Assembly: GCF_014651615.1 (NCBI RefSeq)
Contig: NZ_BMXF01000001.1
Span: 777,731 to 841,730, forward strand
Length of the DNA: 64,000 bases
DNA from: Persicitalea jodogahamensis
GTDB lineage: Bacteria; Bacteroidota; Bacteroidia; Cytophagales; Spirosomataceae
Direction: 5' to 3'
Shown here piece by piece: positions 24,719-34,149 of the stretch. The translations under genes were made by a program, and so were the position numbers. The notes below the pieces were generated by a model that saw only the letters and a program-made list of their open reading frames with translations, did no database searches and was not told the DNA's origin. How positions within the stretch are numbered: position 1 is the stretch's first letter; each line of letters starts with the position of its first letter.

Positions 24719-26035
24719 ATGGCATCAGTACACGCAATACCTTCCGTTGAGGAAGAGTTCATTTTTACCTCAGGAGCTAAAACCAAACTGCTTATTGGTG
24801 GCGGCATTGGACTCGCTATGGTCTTGATTGGCGCATTTTTGTTAGCCAATGGTTCGGGCCATGAAGCAGCTGAAGCCGCGCATGGTGCTGCGGCCGGAGC
24901 TGCCGAACATGGTGAGGAAGCTGCCCACGCAGGGAACTGGATGACCAGAATTTGGGCAAATATTTGGGTCAATGCTGTTTACTTTACGGGTATATCGGTA
25001 ATAGGGATGTTCTTCATTTCTTACAACTACCTGGCAGAGGCCGGATGGTCAGCGGTGTTTAAACGCATTCCTGAAGCGATGCCTGCTTTTCTCCCCGTGA
25101 CTTTCGTTATCATGTTGGTGACTTTTTTTCTAGGTGGCCATGATTTGTTTCACTGGACACACGAGGAATTGTTCGATCCAGGTAATAAACTTTACGATCC
25201 TATTATTGCCGGTAAGCAAAGCTTTCTCAATACGCCCTTCTTTCTGATCAGAATGGTGATCTACTTTGCTTCCTGGTATTTGCTGTGGAGGATCTTAAGA
25301 AATTTGTCTCTGGAAGAAGACCGTATCGGAGGCACGACCAACTACTACAAATCAATTCGTTATGGTACGGCATTTCTGGTAGTCTTCGCGATCACTTCAT
25401 CCACGTCAGCATGGGATTTCGTAATGTCAATTGATACACACTGGTTCAGCACCATGTTCGGATGGTACACGCTGGCAAGCTGGCACGTAAGTGGCCTGGC
25501 GGTCATTACGCTGACCGTGGTCACGCTCCGGGAAATGGGATATCTTCGCGCAGTGAATAATAGTCACCTGCGTGACCTGGGTAAATTCGTTTTTGCTTTT
25601 AGCATCTTCTGGACCTATGTGTGGTTTGCTCAATTCCTGTTAATCTATTATGCCAACCTCCCTGAAGAAGCGATCTATTACCGTTCACGTTTCAGCGGTT
25701 ACGGAGGCATCTACCAGGCGCCTTTTTTCATCAATCTTTTTCTAAACTTTTTCTTCCCCTTCCTAGTTTTAATGACTAGGGATTCGAAGATGACACATTC
25801 CATTTTGAAGGTAGCATGTTGGAGTGTTTTGATCGGACATTACTTTGATTTTTATACTAACATTATGCCTGGTTCAGTGGGTGCTAATGGTGGATTTGGA
25901 CCGGTAGAGTTTGGTTTTATTCTGATCTTCGTTTGTGCCTTCATTTGGTCGGTTTCCAGTCAATTGACAAAGGCAAATCTGATTCCACGGAATCACCCAA
26001 TGTTGGAAGAATCACTGCATCACGATATTGCTTAA
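24719..26035 (+). CDS. actF: Alternative complex III membrane subunit ActF
   Basis: The 438-residue polytopic protein has about ten helices, related to ActC but with an Ala/His-rich acidic loop after the first helix (about 55-80, GHEAAEAAHGAAAGAAEHGEE split over two turns). Segments such as TSSTSAWDFVMSIDTHWFSTMFGWY and FGPVEFGFILIFVCAFIW are typical of the quinol:cytochrome c oxidoreductase subunit. It probably contributes to proton handling or stability rather than to redox chemistry. It is last of the act genes and 22 bases before the oxidase subunit II gene. Confidence 0.93.
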   Translation: MASVHAIPSVEEEFIFTSGAKTKLLIGGGIGLAMVLIGAFLLANGSGHEAAEAAHGAAAGAAEHGEEAAHAGNWMTRIWANIWVNAVYFTGISVIGMFFISYNYLAEAGWSAVFKRIPEAMPAFLPVTFVIMLVTFFLGGHDLFHWTHEELFDPGNKLYDPIIAGKQSFLNTPFFLIRMVIYFASWYLLWRILRNLSLEEDRIGGTTNYYKSIRYGTAFLVVFAITSSTSAWDFVMSIDTHWFSTMFGWYTLASWHVSGLAVITLTVVTLREMGYLRAVNNSHLRDLGKFVFAFSIFWTYVWFAQFLLIYYANLPEEAIYYRSRFSGYGGIYQAPFFINLFLNFFFPFLVLMTRDSKMTHSILKVACWSVLIGHYFDFYTNIMPGSVGANGGFGPVEFGFILIFVCAFIWSVSSQLTKANLIPRNHPMLEESLHHDIA

Positions 26036-26057
26036 AACAGTTTAAAGAAATATTCTC

Positions 26058-27176
26058 ATGTCCTATTTAATTGCAATAATTGCCGTCATTTTTCTGGCTT
26101 TGACCGTGCTCGTCGTTTCCCGGCTGCAAAAGGTAATGAAAGGGGTCAACGCGGTTAGTGCCGATGGGGAAACCCGGCCTGAGGGGAATAAATGGAATGC
26201 CGCGATGTTCCTGATTTTTATGGTGTTGGGTTTGATCGGTTTTGTCTGGTCATACTTGCATACGGAAGCTGATTTCCTGCCCATTGCTTCGTCCGTTCAT
26301 GGACGCCGTACTGACGATCTTTTCTGGTTCTCGATGGCTGTGTTGACAATTCCCTTTATTATTGTCAATATCCTGCTATTCTACTTTTCCTGGAGATACC
26401 AATACAAGGCGGGTAAGAAGGCAACTTATTATCCAGAGAACCACCGCTTAGAACTTATTTGGACCGTGATTCCTGCGATAGTAATGGCTCTGCTTGTATT
26501 TACCGGATGGAGGGCTTGGTCTGATATTATGTCAGAAGCACCCAAGGATGCCGAAGTTTTTGAGATTATGGGGAAGCAATTTGGTTGGTATGTACGTTAC
26601 CCTGGTGTCGACAATAATAAATTAGGTAACTATAATTACAAGCTGATTGATGCCCAGAATGAGATGGGGATTGATCTGTCAGATGAAAACTCTTTTGACG
26701 ATTTTATTAGTACCGGTGAGTTGCATATTCCTCTCAATAAGCCAGTCCTTTTGAAAATTCGTGCTCGTGATGTCTTGCATAGTGTGTTTATTCCTCATAT
26801 GCGGGTAAAAATGGATGCAGTGCCAGGGATGCCTACCAAATTTTGGTTCGTTGCTGATAAGTCTACTGCGGAAATGAAAGCCGAACTTAATAATCCTGAT
26901 TTTGACTACGAGATTGCTTGCACTGAAATATGTGGCACAGGCCACTTCAGTATGCGTTTGCGCTTGATCGTTGAGGATGAGGCCTCCTATCGTCGTTGGA
27001 TGGCTGAACAAAAGACTTTTCTGGAAACCTACCCAGACTACTTGGCTAAGGTTCCGGACAACTTAAAAGCGAAAGCTATGAAGTATGCTCCTGCTGAGGC
27101 TCCGGCCGTGGCAAATCCTGACAGTACAACCGCCCAGGCAGGTGGTGGCATGGGCACTTCGGCTTCGTTTCGTTAA
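26058..27176 (+). CDS. coxB: Cytochrome c oxidase subunit II (CuA)
   Basis: The 372-residue protein has four hydrophobic segments (about 3-21, 50-68, 93-113 and 131-150), two more than the usual hairpin. The cupredoxin domain carries the CuA ligands H241 (LHSVFIPHMRVKMD) and C288, C292, H296, M299 in CTEICGTGHFSM. There is no fused cytochrome c domain, so electrons should come from the ACIII cytochromes. It sits directly after actF, consistent with an ACIII-oxidase supercomplex. Confidence 0.96.
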   Translation: MSYLIAIIAVIFLALTVLVVSRLQKVMKGVNAVSADGETRPEGNKWNAAMFLIFMVLGLIGFVWSYLHTEADFLPIASSVHGRRTDDLFWFSMAVLTIPFIIVNILLFYFSWRYQYKAGKKATYYPENHRLELIWTVIPAIVMALLVFTGWRAWSDIMSEAPKDAEVFEIMGKQFGWYVRYPGVDNNKLGNYNYKLIDAQNEMGIDLSDENSFDDFISTGELHIPLNKPVLLKIRARDVLHSVFIPHMRVKMDAVPGMPTKFWFVADKSTAEMKAELNNPDFDYEIACTEICGTGHFSMRLRLIVEDEASYRRWMAEQKTFLETYPDYLAKVPDNLKAKAMKYAPAEAPAVANPDSTTAQAGGGMGTSASFR

Positions 27177-27206
27177 AATTTTAAACTTATTTAATTCTTC
27201 GCAAAT

Positions 27207-29087
27207 ATGTCAACATTATCAACCGGAACTGACGTAGTCGTGTACGAAGAAGAACACGTACATCATGACGACCCCAACTTTTGGCGGAAGTATATTTTCT
27301 CAGAAGACCATAAAGTAATTGCTAAACAGTATCTGATTACAGGTATTTTCTGGGCTATGCTTGGCATTGCCATGTCTGTTGTCTTCCGGATTCAGTTAGG
27401 TTTTCCGGATGCTGATATCTCTTGGTTAAAGCCTGTGCTGGGCCAATGGATTAGCGAGACCGGAAAGCTTGATCCTAACTTTTATCTGGCTTTGGTCACG
27501 ATGCACGGTACTATTATGGTATTCTTCGTGTTGACAGCGGGTTTGAGCGGTACTTTTAGTAACTTCCTGATTCCTTTACAAATAGGAGCTCGGGACATGG
27601 CTTCTGGCTTCCTTAATATGCTATCGTATTGGTTCTTCTTTACGGCTAGCGTAGTCATGTTCGCTTCGTTGTTCCTTCAAACGGGGCCGGCAGCTGGTGG
27701 TTGGGTAGTTTACCCACCTCTGAGTGCATTACCACAGGCACATTTAGGGTCAGAGCTAGGAATGAGTTTATGGTTGATTAGTATGGCACTTTTCATTGTG
27801 TCACAGCTTCTTGGCGGAATCAACTACATTACGACGGTTATCAACCTTCGTACACGTGGTATGACTTTCAATAAGTTACCGCTCACGATCTGGGCATTCC
27901 TGATTACGGCGGTGCTTGGTTTGATTTCTTTCCCAGTGTTGCTTTCTGCTGCACTGTTACTGATTTTCGACCGAAATTTCGGTACCAGCTTTTACCTATC
28001 GGAGATTTATATTGCTGGTGAAGCGCTCCCTAATGTTGGTGGTAGCCCAATATTGTTTCAGCACTTGTTCTGGTTCTTGGGACACCCTGAGGTATACATC
28101 GTACTACTTCCCGCCCTGGGGATTACTTCCGAGATTATTGCCACCAACTCACGTAAGCCTATATTTGGCTACCGTGCTATGATCGCCTCTCTTCTTGGAA
28201 TTGCATTTTTGGCATTCATTGTGTGGGCACACCATATGTTTGTTACGGGCATGAATCCATTCTTGGGATCTGTTTTTATGTTCTTGACGCTAATCATTGC
28301 TGTGCCATCGGCGGTAAAAGCATTTAACTATATTACCACACTATGGAAAGGTAACATTGTGTTCACTCCTGCGATGCTTTTCTCAATTGGTCTGGTTTCT
28401 TTCTTCGTATCAGGCGGATTAACGGGTATTATCTTAGGAAACAGTGCGCTTGACATTCAGTTGCATGACACTTATTTTGTAGTAGCACACTTTCATATTG
28501 TAATGGGCGCAGCTTCGGCCTTTGGTTTCTTTGCCGGAGTATACCATTGGTTCCCTAAGATGTTTGGCCGGATGATGAATAATACCCTCGGTCAGATCCA
28601 CTTTTGGATGACTTTTATAGGAGTCTACTTGGTCTTTTTCCCGCTTCACTATATCGGTATTGCTGGCTTCCCACGTCGTTACTATCAGTTCACTACTTAC
28701 GACTTTACCAGCTCTTACACTGATCTGAATATGTTTGTGACGGTGGCAGCCATCCTGACTTTCTTTGCGCAGTTTATTTTCATCTACAACTTCTTTTCTA
28801 GCATTTTCACCGGTAAACGTTCGCCCCAAAATCCATGGCGTTCTAACACGCTGGAATGGACGACTCCTATCAAACCGGGGCACGGTAACTGGCCTGGCGA
28901 GATTCCTGCCGTGTATCGATGGTCTTACGATTATAGCAAGCCTGGTGCTGCCGAAGACTTCATTCCCCAAAATGTGCCGTACTCTCAAACGCTCGAATCC
29001 AATCTTCCGCACGAAAACGAGGAAATAAAGATGGAAGCCGAGATTGAGGCGCAAAACTTCAATGATCAGTTCGACCAACCTCACTGA
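27207..29087 (+). CDS. coxA: Cytochrome c oxidase subunit I
   Basis: The 626-residue polytopic haem-copper oxidase core has HPEVYIVLLP with the His-Tyr active-site pair, WAHHMFVTG with two CuB His, and HDTYFVVAHFHIVMG with the haem a and a3 His ligands. It reduces oxygen to water and pumps protons. The extended N-terminal segment and charged tail (about 560-626) are typical of Bacteroidota A-type enzymes. Its 3' end overlaps the haem A synthase gene by 26 bases. Confidence 0.97.
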   Translation: MSTLSTGTDVVVYEEEHVHHDDPNFWRKYIFSEDHKVIAKQYLITGIFWAMLGIAMSVVFRIQLGFPDADISWLKPVLGQWISETGKLDPNFYLALVTMHGTIMVFFVLTAGLSGTFSNFLIPLQIGARDMASGFLNMLSYWFFFTASVVMFASLFLQTGPAAGGWVVYPPLSALPQAHLGSELGMSLWLISMALFIVSQLLGGINYITTVINLRTRGMTFNKLPLTIWAFLITAVLGLISFPVLLSAALLLIFDRNFGTSFYLSEIYIAGEALPNVGGSPILFQHLFWFLGHPEVYIVLLPALGITSEIIATNSRKPIFGYRAMIASLLGIAFLAFIVWAHHMFVTGMNPFLGSVFMFLTLIIAVPSAVKAFNYITTLWKGNIVFTPAMLFSIGLVSFFVSGGLTGIILGNSALDIQLHDTYFVVAHFHIVMGAASAFGFFAGVYHWFPKMFGRMMNNTLGQIHFWMTFIGVYLVFFPLHYIGIAGFPRRYYQFTTYDFTSSYTDLNMFVTVAAILTFFAQFIFIYNFFSSIFTGKRSPQNPWRSNTLEWTTPIKPGHGNWPGEIPAVYRWSYDYSKPGAAEDFIPQNVPYSQTLESNLPHENEEIKMEAEIEAQNFNDQFDQPH

Positions 29088-30081
29088 TTCCCCACATAGT
29101 CGCCTTTTCCGGCGTCTGACTTTAGTGACAGTAGTCACGGTGTATCTGCTTATTATCGCCGGAGGCATTGTCAGAAGTACCGGAGCAGGTATGGGCTGTC
29201 CCGATTGGCCCAAATGCTTTGGTAGCTGGGTACCTCCAACTGAGGTGTCTCAGCTACCATCGGATTATCAGGAGATCTACGGAGCTAAATTAAAAGGGGA
29301 GGTCGAATTCAACGCGGTCAAGACGTGGATCGAGTATGTCAATCGACTCTTGGGCGCATTCACAGGGCTACTGATTTTCGCTGTTTTGGTGGTTTCAGTT
29401 CCTTTTCTACGTTCCGGTCATCCTAAGTTATTCTACGCTAGTTTGGCAGCGTTTATTCTGGTCGGCTTTCAAGGCTGGCTTGGCTCCAAGGTCGTTTCAA
29501 CCGAGCTGCATCCTTTGATGGTCACGCTACATATGGTAGTTGCAATAGTCATTGTGTTTGTACTGCTATACATCTTAGCTCGGAGCTATTCTGAAAATCT
29601 GGCTGCTGGAAAGGTTCAAAATGCAAAGAGGATAAACACTCTTATTCTGACTGTCATTGGTTTATCATTTGTTCAAATTATTATTGGGACTCAAGTACGG
29701 GAATCGATTGATTTGGTAGTTGCTCGCTTAGGATACGCATCTCGAAACCGATGGATTGAAGAATTGGGTTTAGAATTCTATATTCACAGGTCCTTTTCCA
29801 TCATCCTTCTCATAGCCAATATTCTCCTGTATTTTTGGGTGAATAAATTCGTTTCCTCGTTCAGCCCGTTGAGTACCCTGGCTCGGTGGGTGCTTGTTGT
29901 TGTTGGGCTGGAAATAGCTGTAGGAATAATTCTGGCCTACATGGGAGTACCTGCATTCGCTCAACCTATCCACCTGACATTGGCTGTACTTCTTGCGGGT
30001 GTACAGTTCATTATGTGGTTGAGCTTAGACATGAATACGAAGGAGCAAGATCACTGTCGTTTGGTGGCCGAACTTTCCTGA
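29062..30081 (+). CDS. ctaA: Haem A synthase (CtaA/COX15)
   Basis: The protein is 339 residues from the ATG at 29062; a TTG at 29044 would add six residues. It is polytopic, about eight helices in two four-helix bundles. It opens with VTVYLLIIAGGIVRSTGAGMGCPDWPKCFG, the family hallmark, followed by EYVNRLLGAFTGLL and LHMVVAIVIVF His-containing helices. The second half has IIGTQVRESIDL and a His near YIHRSFSIILL. It oxidises haem O to haem A for the oxidase encoded next door. Start overlaps coxA, implying coupling. Confidence 0.95.
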   Translation: MISSTNLTDSPHSRLFRRLTLVTVVTVYLLIIAGGIVRSTGAGMGCPDWPKCFGSWVPPTEVSQLPSDYQEIYGAKLKGEVEFNAVKTWIEYVNRLLGAFTGLLIFAVLVVSVPFLRSGHPKLFYASLAAFILVGFQGWLGSKVVSTELHPLMVTLHMVVAIVIVFVLLYILARSYSENLAAGKVQNAKRINTLILTVIGLSFVQIIIGTQVRESIDLVVARLGYASRNRWIEELGLEFYIHRSFSIILLIANILLYFWVNKFVSSFSPLSTLARWVLVVVGLEIAVGIILAYMGVPAFAQPIHLTLAVLLAGVQFIMWLSLDMNTKEQDHCRLVAELS

Positions 30082-30125
30082 ATTCAAGCTTTTTTAACTA
30101 AGGCATTAAAAACTTTTAGCAACGA

Positions 30126-31019
30126 ATGATCGCATCCGACAACAGTTTGTCAAGTGGAAGTTTAGTTGGGATTAAGGCCAAAGCTTTTTTTGAGCTTTTA
30201 AAGTTTCGTTTGGCGGCACTAGTGGCTTTCTCAGGTGCCTTCGGTTACAGCCTTGCTGTGCCGACGGTTAACTGGGCGATGTTGGGGTTATTTTGTCTAG
30301 CGGCGATTGGTATTACCGGTGCTGCCAATATCATAAACCAAATCATCGAAATCGATCTGGATAAATTGATGAAAAGAACCGCAGATCGACCATTGCCGAG
30401 TGGGAGGGTTACGGTTCAGGAGGCCGCAATTTGGGGCGTTTTCCTAGGAGTTTCATCGCTTCTGATTTTCGCCCTTTACTTTAATGTGGCAACTGCATTA
30501 CTAGCTGCACTTTCCACTGTTCTTTACGGGTTTGTTTATACCCCGTTAAAACGAGTCGGACCCATTGCAGTATTTGTTGGAGCAATTCCAGGCGCCTTCC
30601 CGCCGATGATTGGTTGGGTTGCCGCTACTAATCACTTTGGTTTAGAGCCAGGCATTTTATTCGCTATTCAATTCTTCTGGCAGTTTCCGCATTTTTGGGC
30701 CATTGCCTGGGTACTGGACGAAGATTACAAACGGGCGGGTTTCAAAATGCTTCCATCCAAAGGAGGTAAGGACCTCAACACGACCATCCAGATTATGATC
30801 TGGACGCTCTGCCTGATACCGGTTGGCTGGCTGCCTTTCAAACTAGGCATGACTGGAATCAATTCTGCGTTTATTGCCACTGTTTTTGGCGTTCTGTTTC
30901 TGGCCCAGACATTTCATCTCATGCGTAAATGCACGGATAAAACTGCATTGCAATTGATGTTTGGCTCATTTATTTATCTACCCATTGTACAGATAGCGTT
31001 TCTACTCGATAAGCTTTAG
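30126..31019 (+). CDS. ctaB: Protohaem IX farnesyltransferase (haem O synthase)
   Basis: The 297-residue UbiA-family prenyltransferase has the first Asp-rich motif in NQIIEIDLDKLMKRTADRPLPSG and a second region in DEDYKRAGFKMLP. About nine helices are visible. It adds a farnesyl group to haem B to make haem O, feeding CtaA directly upstream. Its presence in the operon shows that haem maturation is co-expressed with the oxidase. Confidence 0.96.
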   Translation: MIASDNSLSSGSLVGIKAKAFFELLKFRLAALVAFSGAFGYSLAVPTVNWAMLGLFCLAAIGITGAANIINQIIEIDLDKLMKRTADRPLPSGRVTVQEAAIWGVFLGVSSLLIFALYFNVATALLAALSTVLYGFVYTPLKRVGPIAVFVGAIPGAFPPMIGWVAATNHFGLEPGILFAIQFFWQFPHFWAIAWVLDEDYKRAGFKMLPSKGGKDLNTTIQIMIWTLCLIPVGWLPFKLGMTGINSAFIATVFGVLFLAQTFHLMRKCTDKTALQLMFGSFIYLPIVQIAFLLDKL

Positions 31020-31116
31020 AAAATCCAGGTTTGGCTGTCAGCATTTGGGCATTAACTTTATTAAAGAAGGGAATTAGAGATATTTATTCACTAATTCAAG
31101 ATTCACTAATTTACTA

Positions 31117-31710
31117 TTGACCGTGGAAGCAACACATCAGATACCCATACAGAAAGAGCCGGAAGCCACCCTTTCGGTGGACCCGAAAAAATTTATTCTC
31201 TGGCTTTTTATAGTCAGTATTGTCATGCTTTTTGCCTCGCAGACCAGTGCATATCTGGTGCGCAGAGCCGAAGGGAACTGGCTTGAATTTCAGATGCCTA
31301 TTATCTTTTGGTATAGTACCGTGGTTCTGTTTTTCAGTAGCATTAGTATGCAATGGGCTTATAATTCGGCAAAAAAAGATAATTTCACCCAACTGAAAAC
31401 GGCAATTTCTATTACTTTTGCGCTGGGACTCTTGTTTCTCGGGATGCAGTTTCAAGGCTGGCGAGAAATGGTAGACATGAAAGTTTACTTTGTCGGCAAT
31501 CCCTCAGGATCATTTTTATACGTTTTCACGGGCTTGCACGGTTTCCACCTGATTAGCGGACTAGTTGTTCTGCTTACTGCTTTGGTGGCAGCGTTTCGGT
31601 TCAAGGTGCATGCTAAAAGTCTACGTCGCATAGAGATTTGCGCTACTTATTGGCACTTTTTGGATTTCCTCTGGATATATTTGTTTTTCTTTTTATTGAC
31701 CTTCAATTGA
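31117..31710 (+). CDS. Cytochrome oxidase subunit III-like protein (first copy)
   Basis: The 197-residue protein starts at TTG 31117; no suitable ATG lies nearby. It has five hydrophobic helices and the subunit III fold: PKKFILWLFIVSIVMLFASQTSAYLV, LGMQFQGWREM and FTGLHGFHLISGL near the end, followed by YWHFLDFLWIYLF. Two subunit III-like genes in tandem are common in Bacteroidota caa3-type operons. This shorter copy is probably a structural subunit beside subunit I. Confidence 0.9.
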   Translation: MTVEATHQIPIQKEPEATLSVDPKKFILWLFIVSIVMLFASQTSAYLVRRAEGNWLEFQMPIIFWYSTVVLFFSSISMQWAYNSAKKDNFTQLKTAISITFALGLLFLGMQFQGWREMVDMKVYFVGNPSGSFLYVFTGLHGFHLISGLVVLLTALVAAFRFKVHAKSLRRIEICATYWHFLDFLWIYLFFFLLTFN

Positions 31711-31725
31711 TAATTTAACGACGCG

Positions 31726-32490
31726 ATGGCTGCAACGACTACCGATACCCTGCCCAGAAGAATGTGGCTGGGAGGCATTGAACCCATGAAAGCCAGCTAC
31801 GGCAAGCTAATGATGTGGTTCTTCCTCATCTCGGATACTTTTACTTTTTCTGCTCTGCTGGTTTCTTACGGATTGGTACGTTTCAGCTATCCTGCTTACG
31901 ATGGTGCAGTAGCTGATTTTACTTTCTCTAACCTGTATTGGCCCATCCCTGAAAAGGTTTACGAAGCAGTGCCCTTTTTGCATGGTATTGAATTGCCGCT
32001 GGTGTTTGTCGGTATTATGACATTCATTCTCATTTTCAGCAGCGTTACCATGGTATTAGCTGTGGAGGCAGGTCACCGCATGGATCGTTCAGCGGTTGAA
32101 GTGTACATGCTTTGGACCATTTTGGGGGGCTTCACTTTTTTAGGTTGCCAGGCCTGGGAATGGGCTCACTTTATTCATGGTACAGAAGGTGGCTCGGTTA
32201 TTCGTGAGATTGTAGACGGCCAATGGGTGGAGCGAACGATTTTTGGCGCCAATTTAACTGAAAACCAATACGGTCCTCCCGCTTTTGCAGACTTCTTCTT
32301 TTTTATTACGGGCTTTCACGGAACGCACGTTTTCAGCGGAGTGCTACTGAATATCCTGATTTATTATCGTTCTGCAACAGGCTATTATGACCGTCGTGGC
32401 CATTATGAAATGGTGGAGAAAGTCGGCCTTTACTGGCACTTTGTGGATCTGGTGTGGGTATTTGTATTTACTTTCTTCTATCTGGTATAA
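31726..32490 (+). CDS. Cytochrome c oxidase subunit III (second copy)
   Basis: The 254-residue protein has five to six helices. It has the conserved FFLISDTFTFSALLVSYGL start, GCQAWEWAHFI with the subunit III Trp/Glu motif, FFFITGFHGTHVFSGV, and YWHFVDLVWVFVFTFFYL end. It stabilises subunit I and sustains proton uptake. A large loop (about 150-185) with negatively charged and aromatic residues is inserted compared with the first copy. It is 16 bases downstream of that gene. Confidence 0.93.
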   Translation: MAATTTDTLPRRMWLGGIEPMKASYGKLMMWFFLISDTFTFSALLVSYGLVRFSYPAYDGAVADFTFSNLYWPIPEKVYEAVPFLHGIELPLVFVGIMTFILIFSSVTMVLAVEAGHRMDRSAVEVYMLWTILGGFTFLGCQAWEWAHFIHGTEGGSVIREIVDGQWVERTIFGANLTENQYGPPAFADFFFFITGFHGTHVFSGVLLNILIYYRSATGYYDRRGHYEMVEKVGLYWHFVDLVWVFVFTFFYLV

Positions 32491-32511
32491 GTTCTTTAAA
32501 TCAATATAATT

Positions 32512-32859
32512 ATGGCTGAAATACATGCAACCCCTCAACAAGCAGCCGCTCGCCACGACGACGTTCCAGTAGACGGCGGTGCTGCCCAGCGCAAACAGAT
32601 TTGGAAAGTATTTATCATACTTTCTGTCATAACGGCATTTGAGTTCCTGATAGCATTCACGATGCAGACCAGCATGCTGAAAGTAGCAATCTTTGTGGGT
32701 CTTACCGTTGTGAAGGCGTTCTATATCGTAGCAGAGTTCATGCACTTGAAGCATGAAGTGAAATCCTTGATTTGGTCCATTCTGATTCCAGTCATTTTTG
32801 TAATATGGTTGTTGTTAGCCCTGATGCTGGAAGGTGGCTCGATCTTTGAAGCGAGATAA
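32512..32859 (+). CDS. Cytochrome c oxidase subunit IV (caa3-type)
   Basis: The 115-residue protein has a polar N-terminus (about 1-38) and three helices, matching prokaryotic oxidase subunit IV (IWKVFIILSVITAFEFLIAF, VKAFYIVAEFMHLKHEV, VIFVIWLLLALMLEGG). It is a small accessory subunit of the same oxidase. The next gene begins four bases after its stop. Confidence 0.92.
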   Translation: MAEIHATPQQAAARHDDVPVDGGAAQRKQIWKVFIILSVITAFEFLIAFTMQTSMLKVAIFVGLTVVKAFYIVAEFMHLKHEVKSLIWSILIPVIFVIWLLLALMLEGGSIFEAR

Positions 32860-32863
32860 GCTT

Positions 32864-33517
32864 ATGCGGAAATATATAAAAACCGGGTTACTGATGCTTA
32901 CATTGGTGTTCCCGGTTTTAATTTATTTGTTTCTCAAAGTTTTCACCACCAACCACTACGACCTCCCTTACTTTGTGCCGCTTCGGGACGTTGCGAACAA
33001 CGCCATTGTTCAATCCAATGGCGATACTACTTTCTACCAAATTCAGGATTTTTCCCTGAAAACCGCTGATGGCAGTACCATCTCGACGGCTTCTCTGCAA
33101 GGGAAAACAATAGTGATAAGTACGGTCTCTTCTCCCTGCGCTGACACCTGCAAGGAAGTTTTAAGTCAGCTTGCCCGCGTTCAGAGTTTACATCAGGCTT
33201 ACCCTGCTTTCTTTGTTTTGACTTTGGTAAGTGAGGACAATCCACAACTCATCTCATCTATTAAAGAAAGTAGAGAAGTGGAGGAAGCATGGAAGATAGC
33301 TACCGTGCCGGATTCTGCATTCAGCCTTATCCTTCAAGACGTTTTTCGACTGAGCGAAAAAGTACCAGGGCTGCAAACCATTTCTCCTCAAGCAAGGTTA
33401 AGTTTGGTAGATGACGCAGGCTTTATTCGAGGATTCTACGACACCACCGATCCCGAAGAAGTTGATCGGCTGATGGCCGAAATAAGAATTCTCGAACACA
33501 ATCGGAAGCAGGACTAG
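32864..33517 (+). CDS. Sco1/SenC-family copper chaperone-like protein
   Basis: The protein is 217 residues from the ATG at 32864. A GTG at 32834 would overlap subunit IV without family support. One N-terminal membrane anchor (about 8-27) is followed by a thioredoxin-fold domain. The Cu-binding pair is C92-x3-C96 in SSPCADTCKE. The usual downstream His (in the H-x6-LVD pattern) appears replaced by Pro in ISPQARLSLVDDAGFIRGFYD. It should help build the CuA site of subunit II, but the missing ligand suggests altered copper or redox behaviour. Confidence 0.88.
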   Translation: MRKYIKTGLLMLTLVFPVLIYLFLKVFTTNHYDLPYFVPLRDVANNAIVQSNGDTTFYQIQDFSLKTADGSTISTASLQGKTIVISTVSSPCADTCKEVLSQLARVQSLHQAYPAFFVLTLVSEDNPQLISSIKESREVEEAWKIATVPDSAFSLILQDVFRLSEKVPGLQTISPQARLSLVDDAGFIRGFYDTTDPEEVDRLMAEIRILEHNRKQD

Positions 33518-33609
33518 TTATAGTTATTTTAAAAAGTCGGGAAAGGATTGTATAGATTTTACGAGAAAGCCACTGTACACCTTTCATTCTACATTGTCCT
33601 TAAAATAAG

Positions 33610-34149
33610 TTGGAAACGTTAGTTTTAGAGAAGAGCCGGAAGTACAACCGCCTTATTAATGTATTAGCGGTGGCCATTCCGTTAGTGGTAGCAGTTTTAT
33701 TGGGTTTGAGGCAAAAGGTAGATTTGGGAAGTTGGACCAAAATTTTGCCGCATGTTAATGCTGTTATCAATTCGCTAACGGCTATTCTGTTGGTAGTTGG
33801 TTTTCTTTTTATCCAAAGGAAAAACGTTGCTGCGCATCGCCGTACCATGACGGCGGCCTTCGTATTGGGCTCGCTGTTCTTGGTGAGTTATGTGTTGTAT
33901 CACCTGAGTAATGAATCCACAGCATTTGGTGGTGAAGGATTGATCCGGCCCATCTATTACTTTCTTTTGATAAGCCATATTGTACTTTCAGTCGTGGTGG
34001 TTTGGTTTGTGTTGAGGGCGGTTTATTTTGCGTACAGCAATCAGATTATTGAGCATAAAAAAGCTGTAAAATGGGCGTTTCCCATTTGGTTGTACGTAAG
34101 CATTACGGGTGTGATCGTTTATTTGCTAATCAGTCCTTATTACCAATGA
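33610..34149 (+). CDS. DUF420 membrane protein linked to cytochrome oxidase
   Basis: The 179-residue protein reads from TTG 33610 and has five hydrophobic helices. It shows DUF420 features: LPHVNAVINSLTAILLVVGFLFI, HRRTMTAAFVLGSLFLVSYVLYH and SHIVLSVVVVWFVL, with His residues inside or next to helices. DUF420 proteins occur with caa3-type oxidase genes and may take part in metal or haem insertion; the exact role is unknown. It overlaps the next small gene by four bases (ATGA). Confidence 0.9.
   Translation: METLVLEKSRKYNRLINVLAVAIPLVVAVLLGLRQKVDLGSWTKILPHVNAVINSLTAILLVVGFLFIQRKNVAAHRRTMTAAFVLGSLFLVSYVLYHLSNESTAFGGEGLIRPIYYFLLISHIVLSVVVVWFVLRAVYFAYSNQIIEHKKAVKWAFPIWLYVSITGVIVYLLISPYYQ

Noticed and set aside
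28434-29213. A 259-codon antisense frame across coxA and ctaA
   Set aside because: It spans two well-supported genes on the other strand and encodes no recognisable family.
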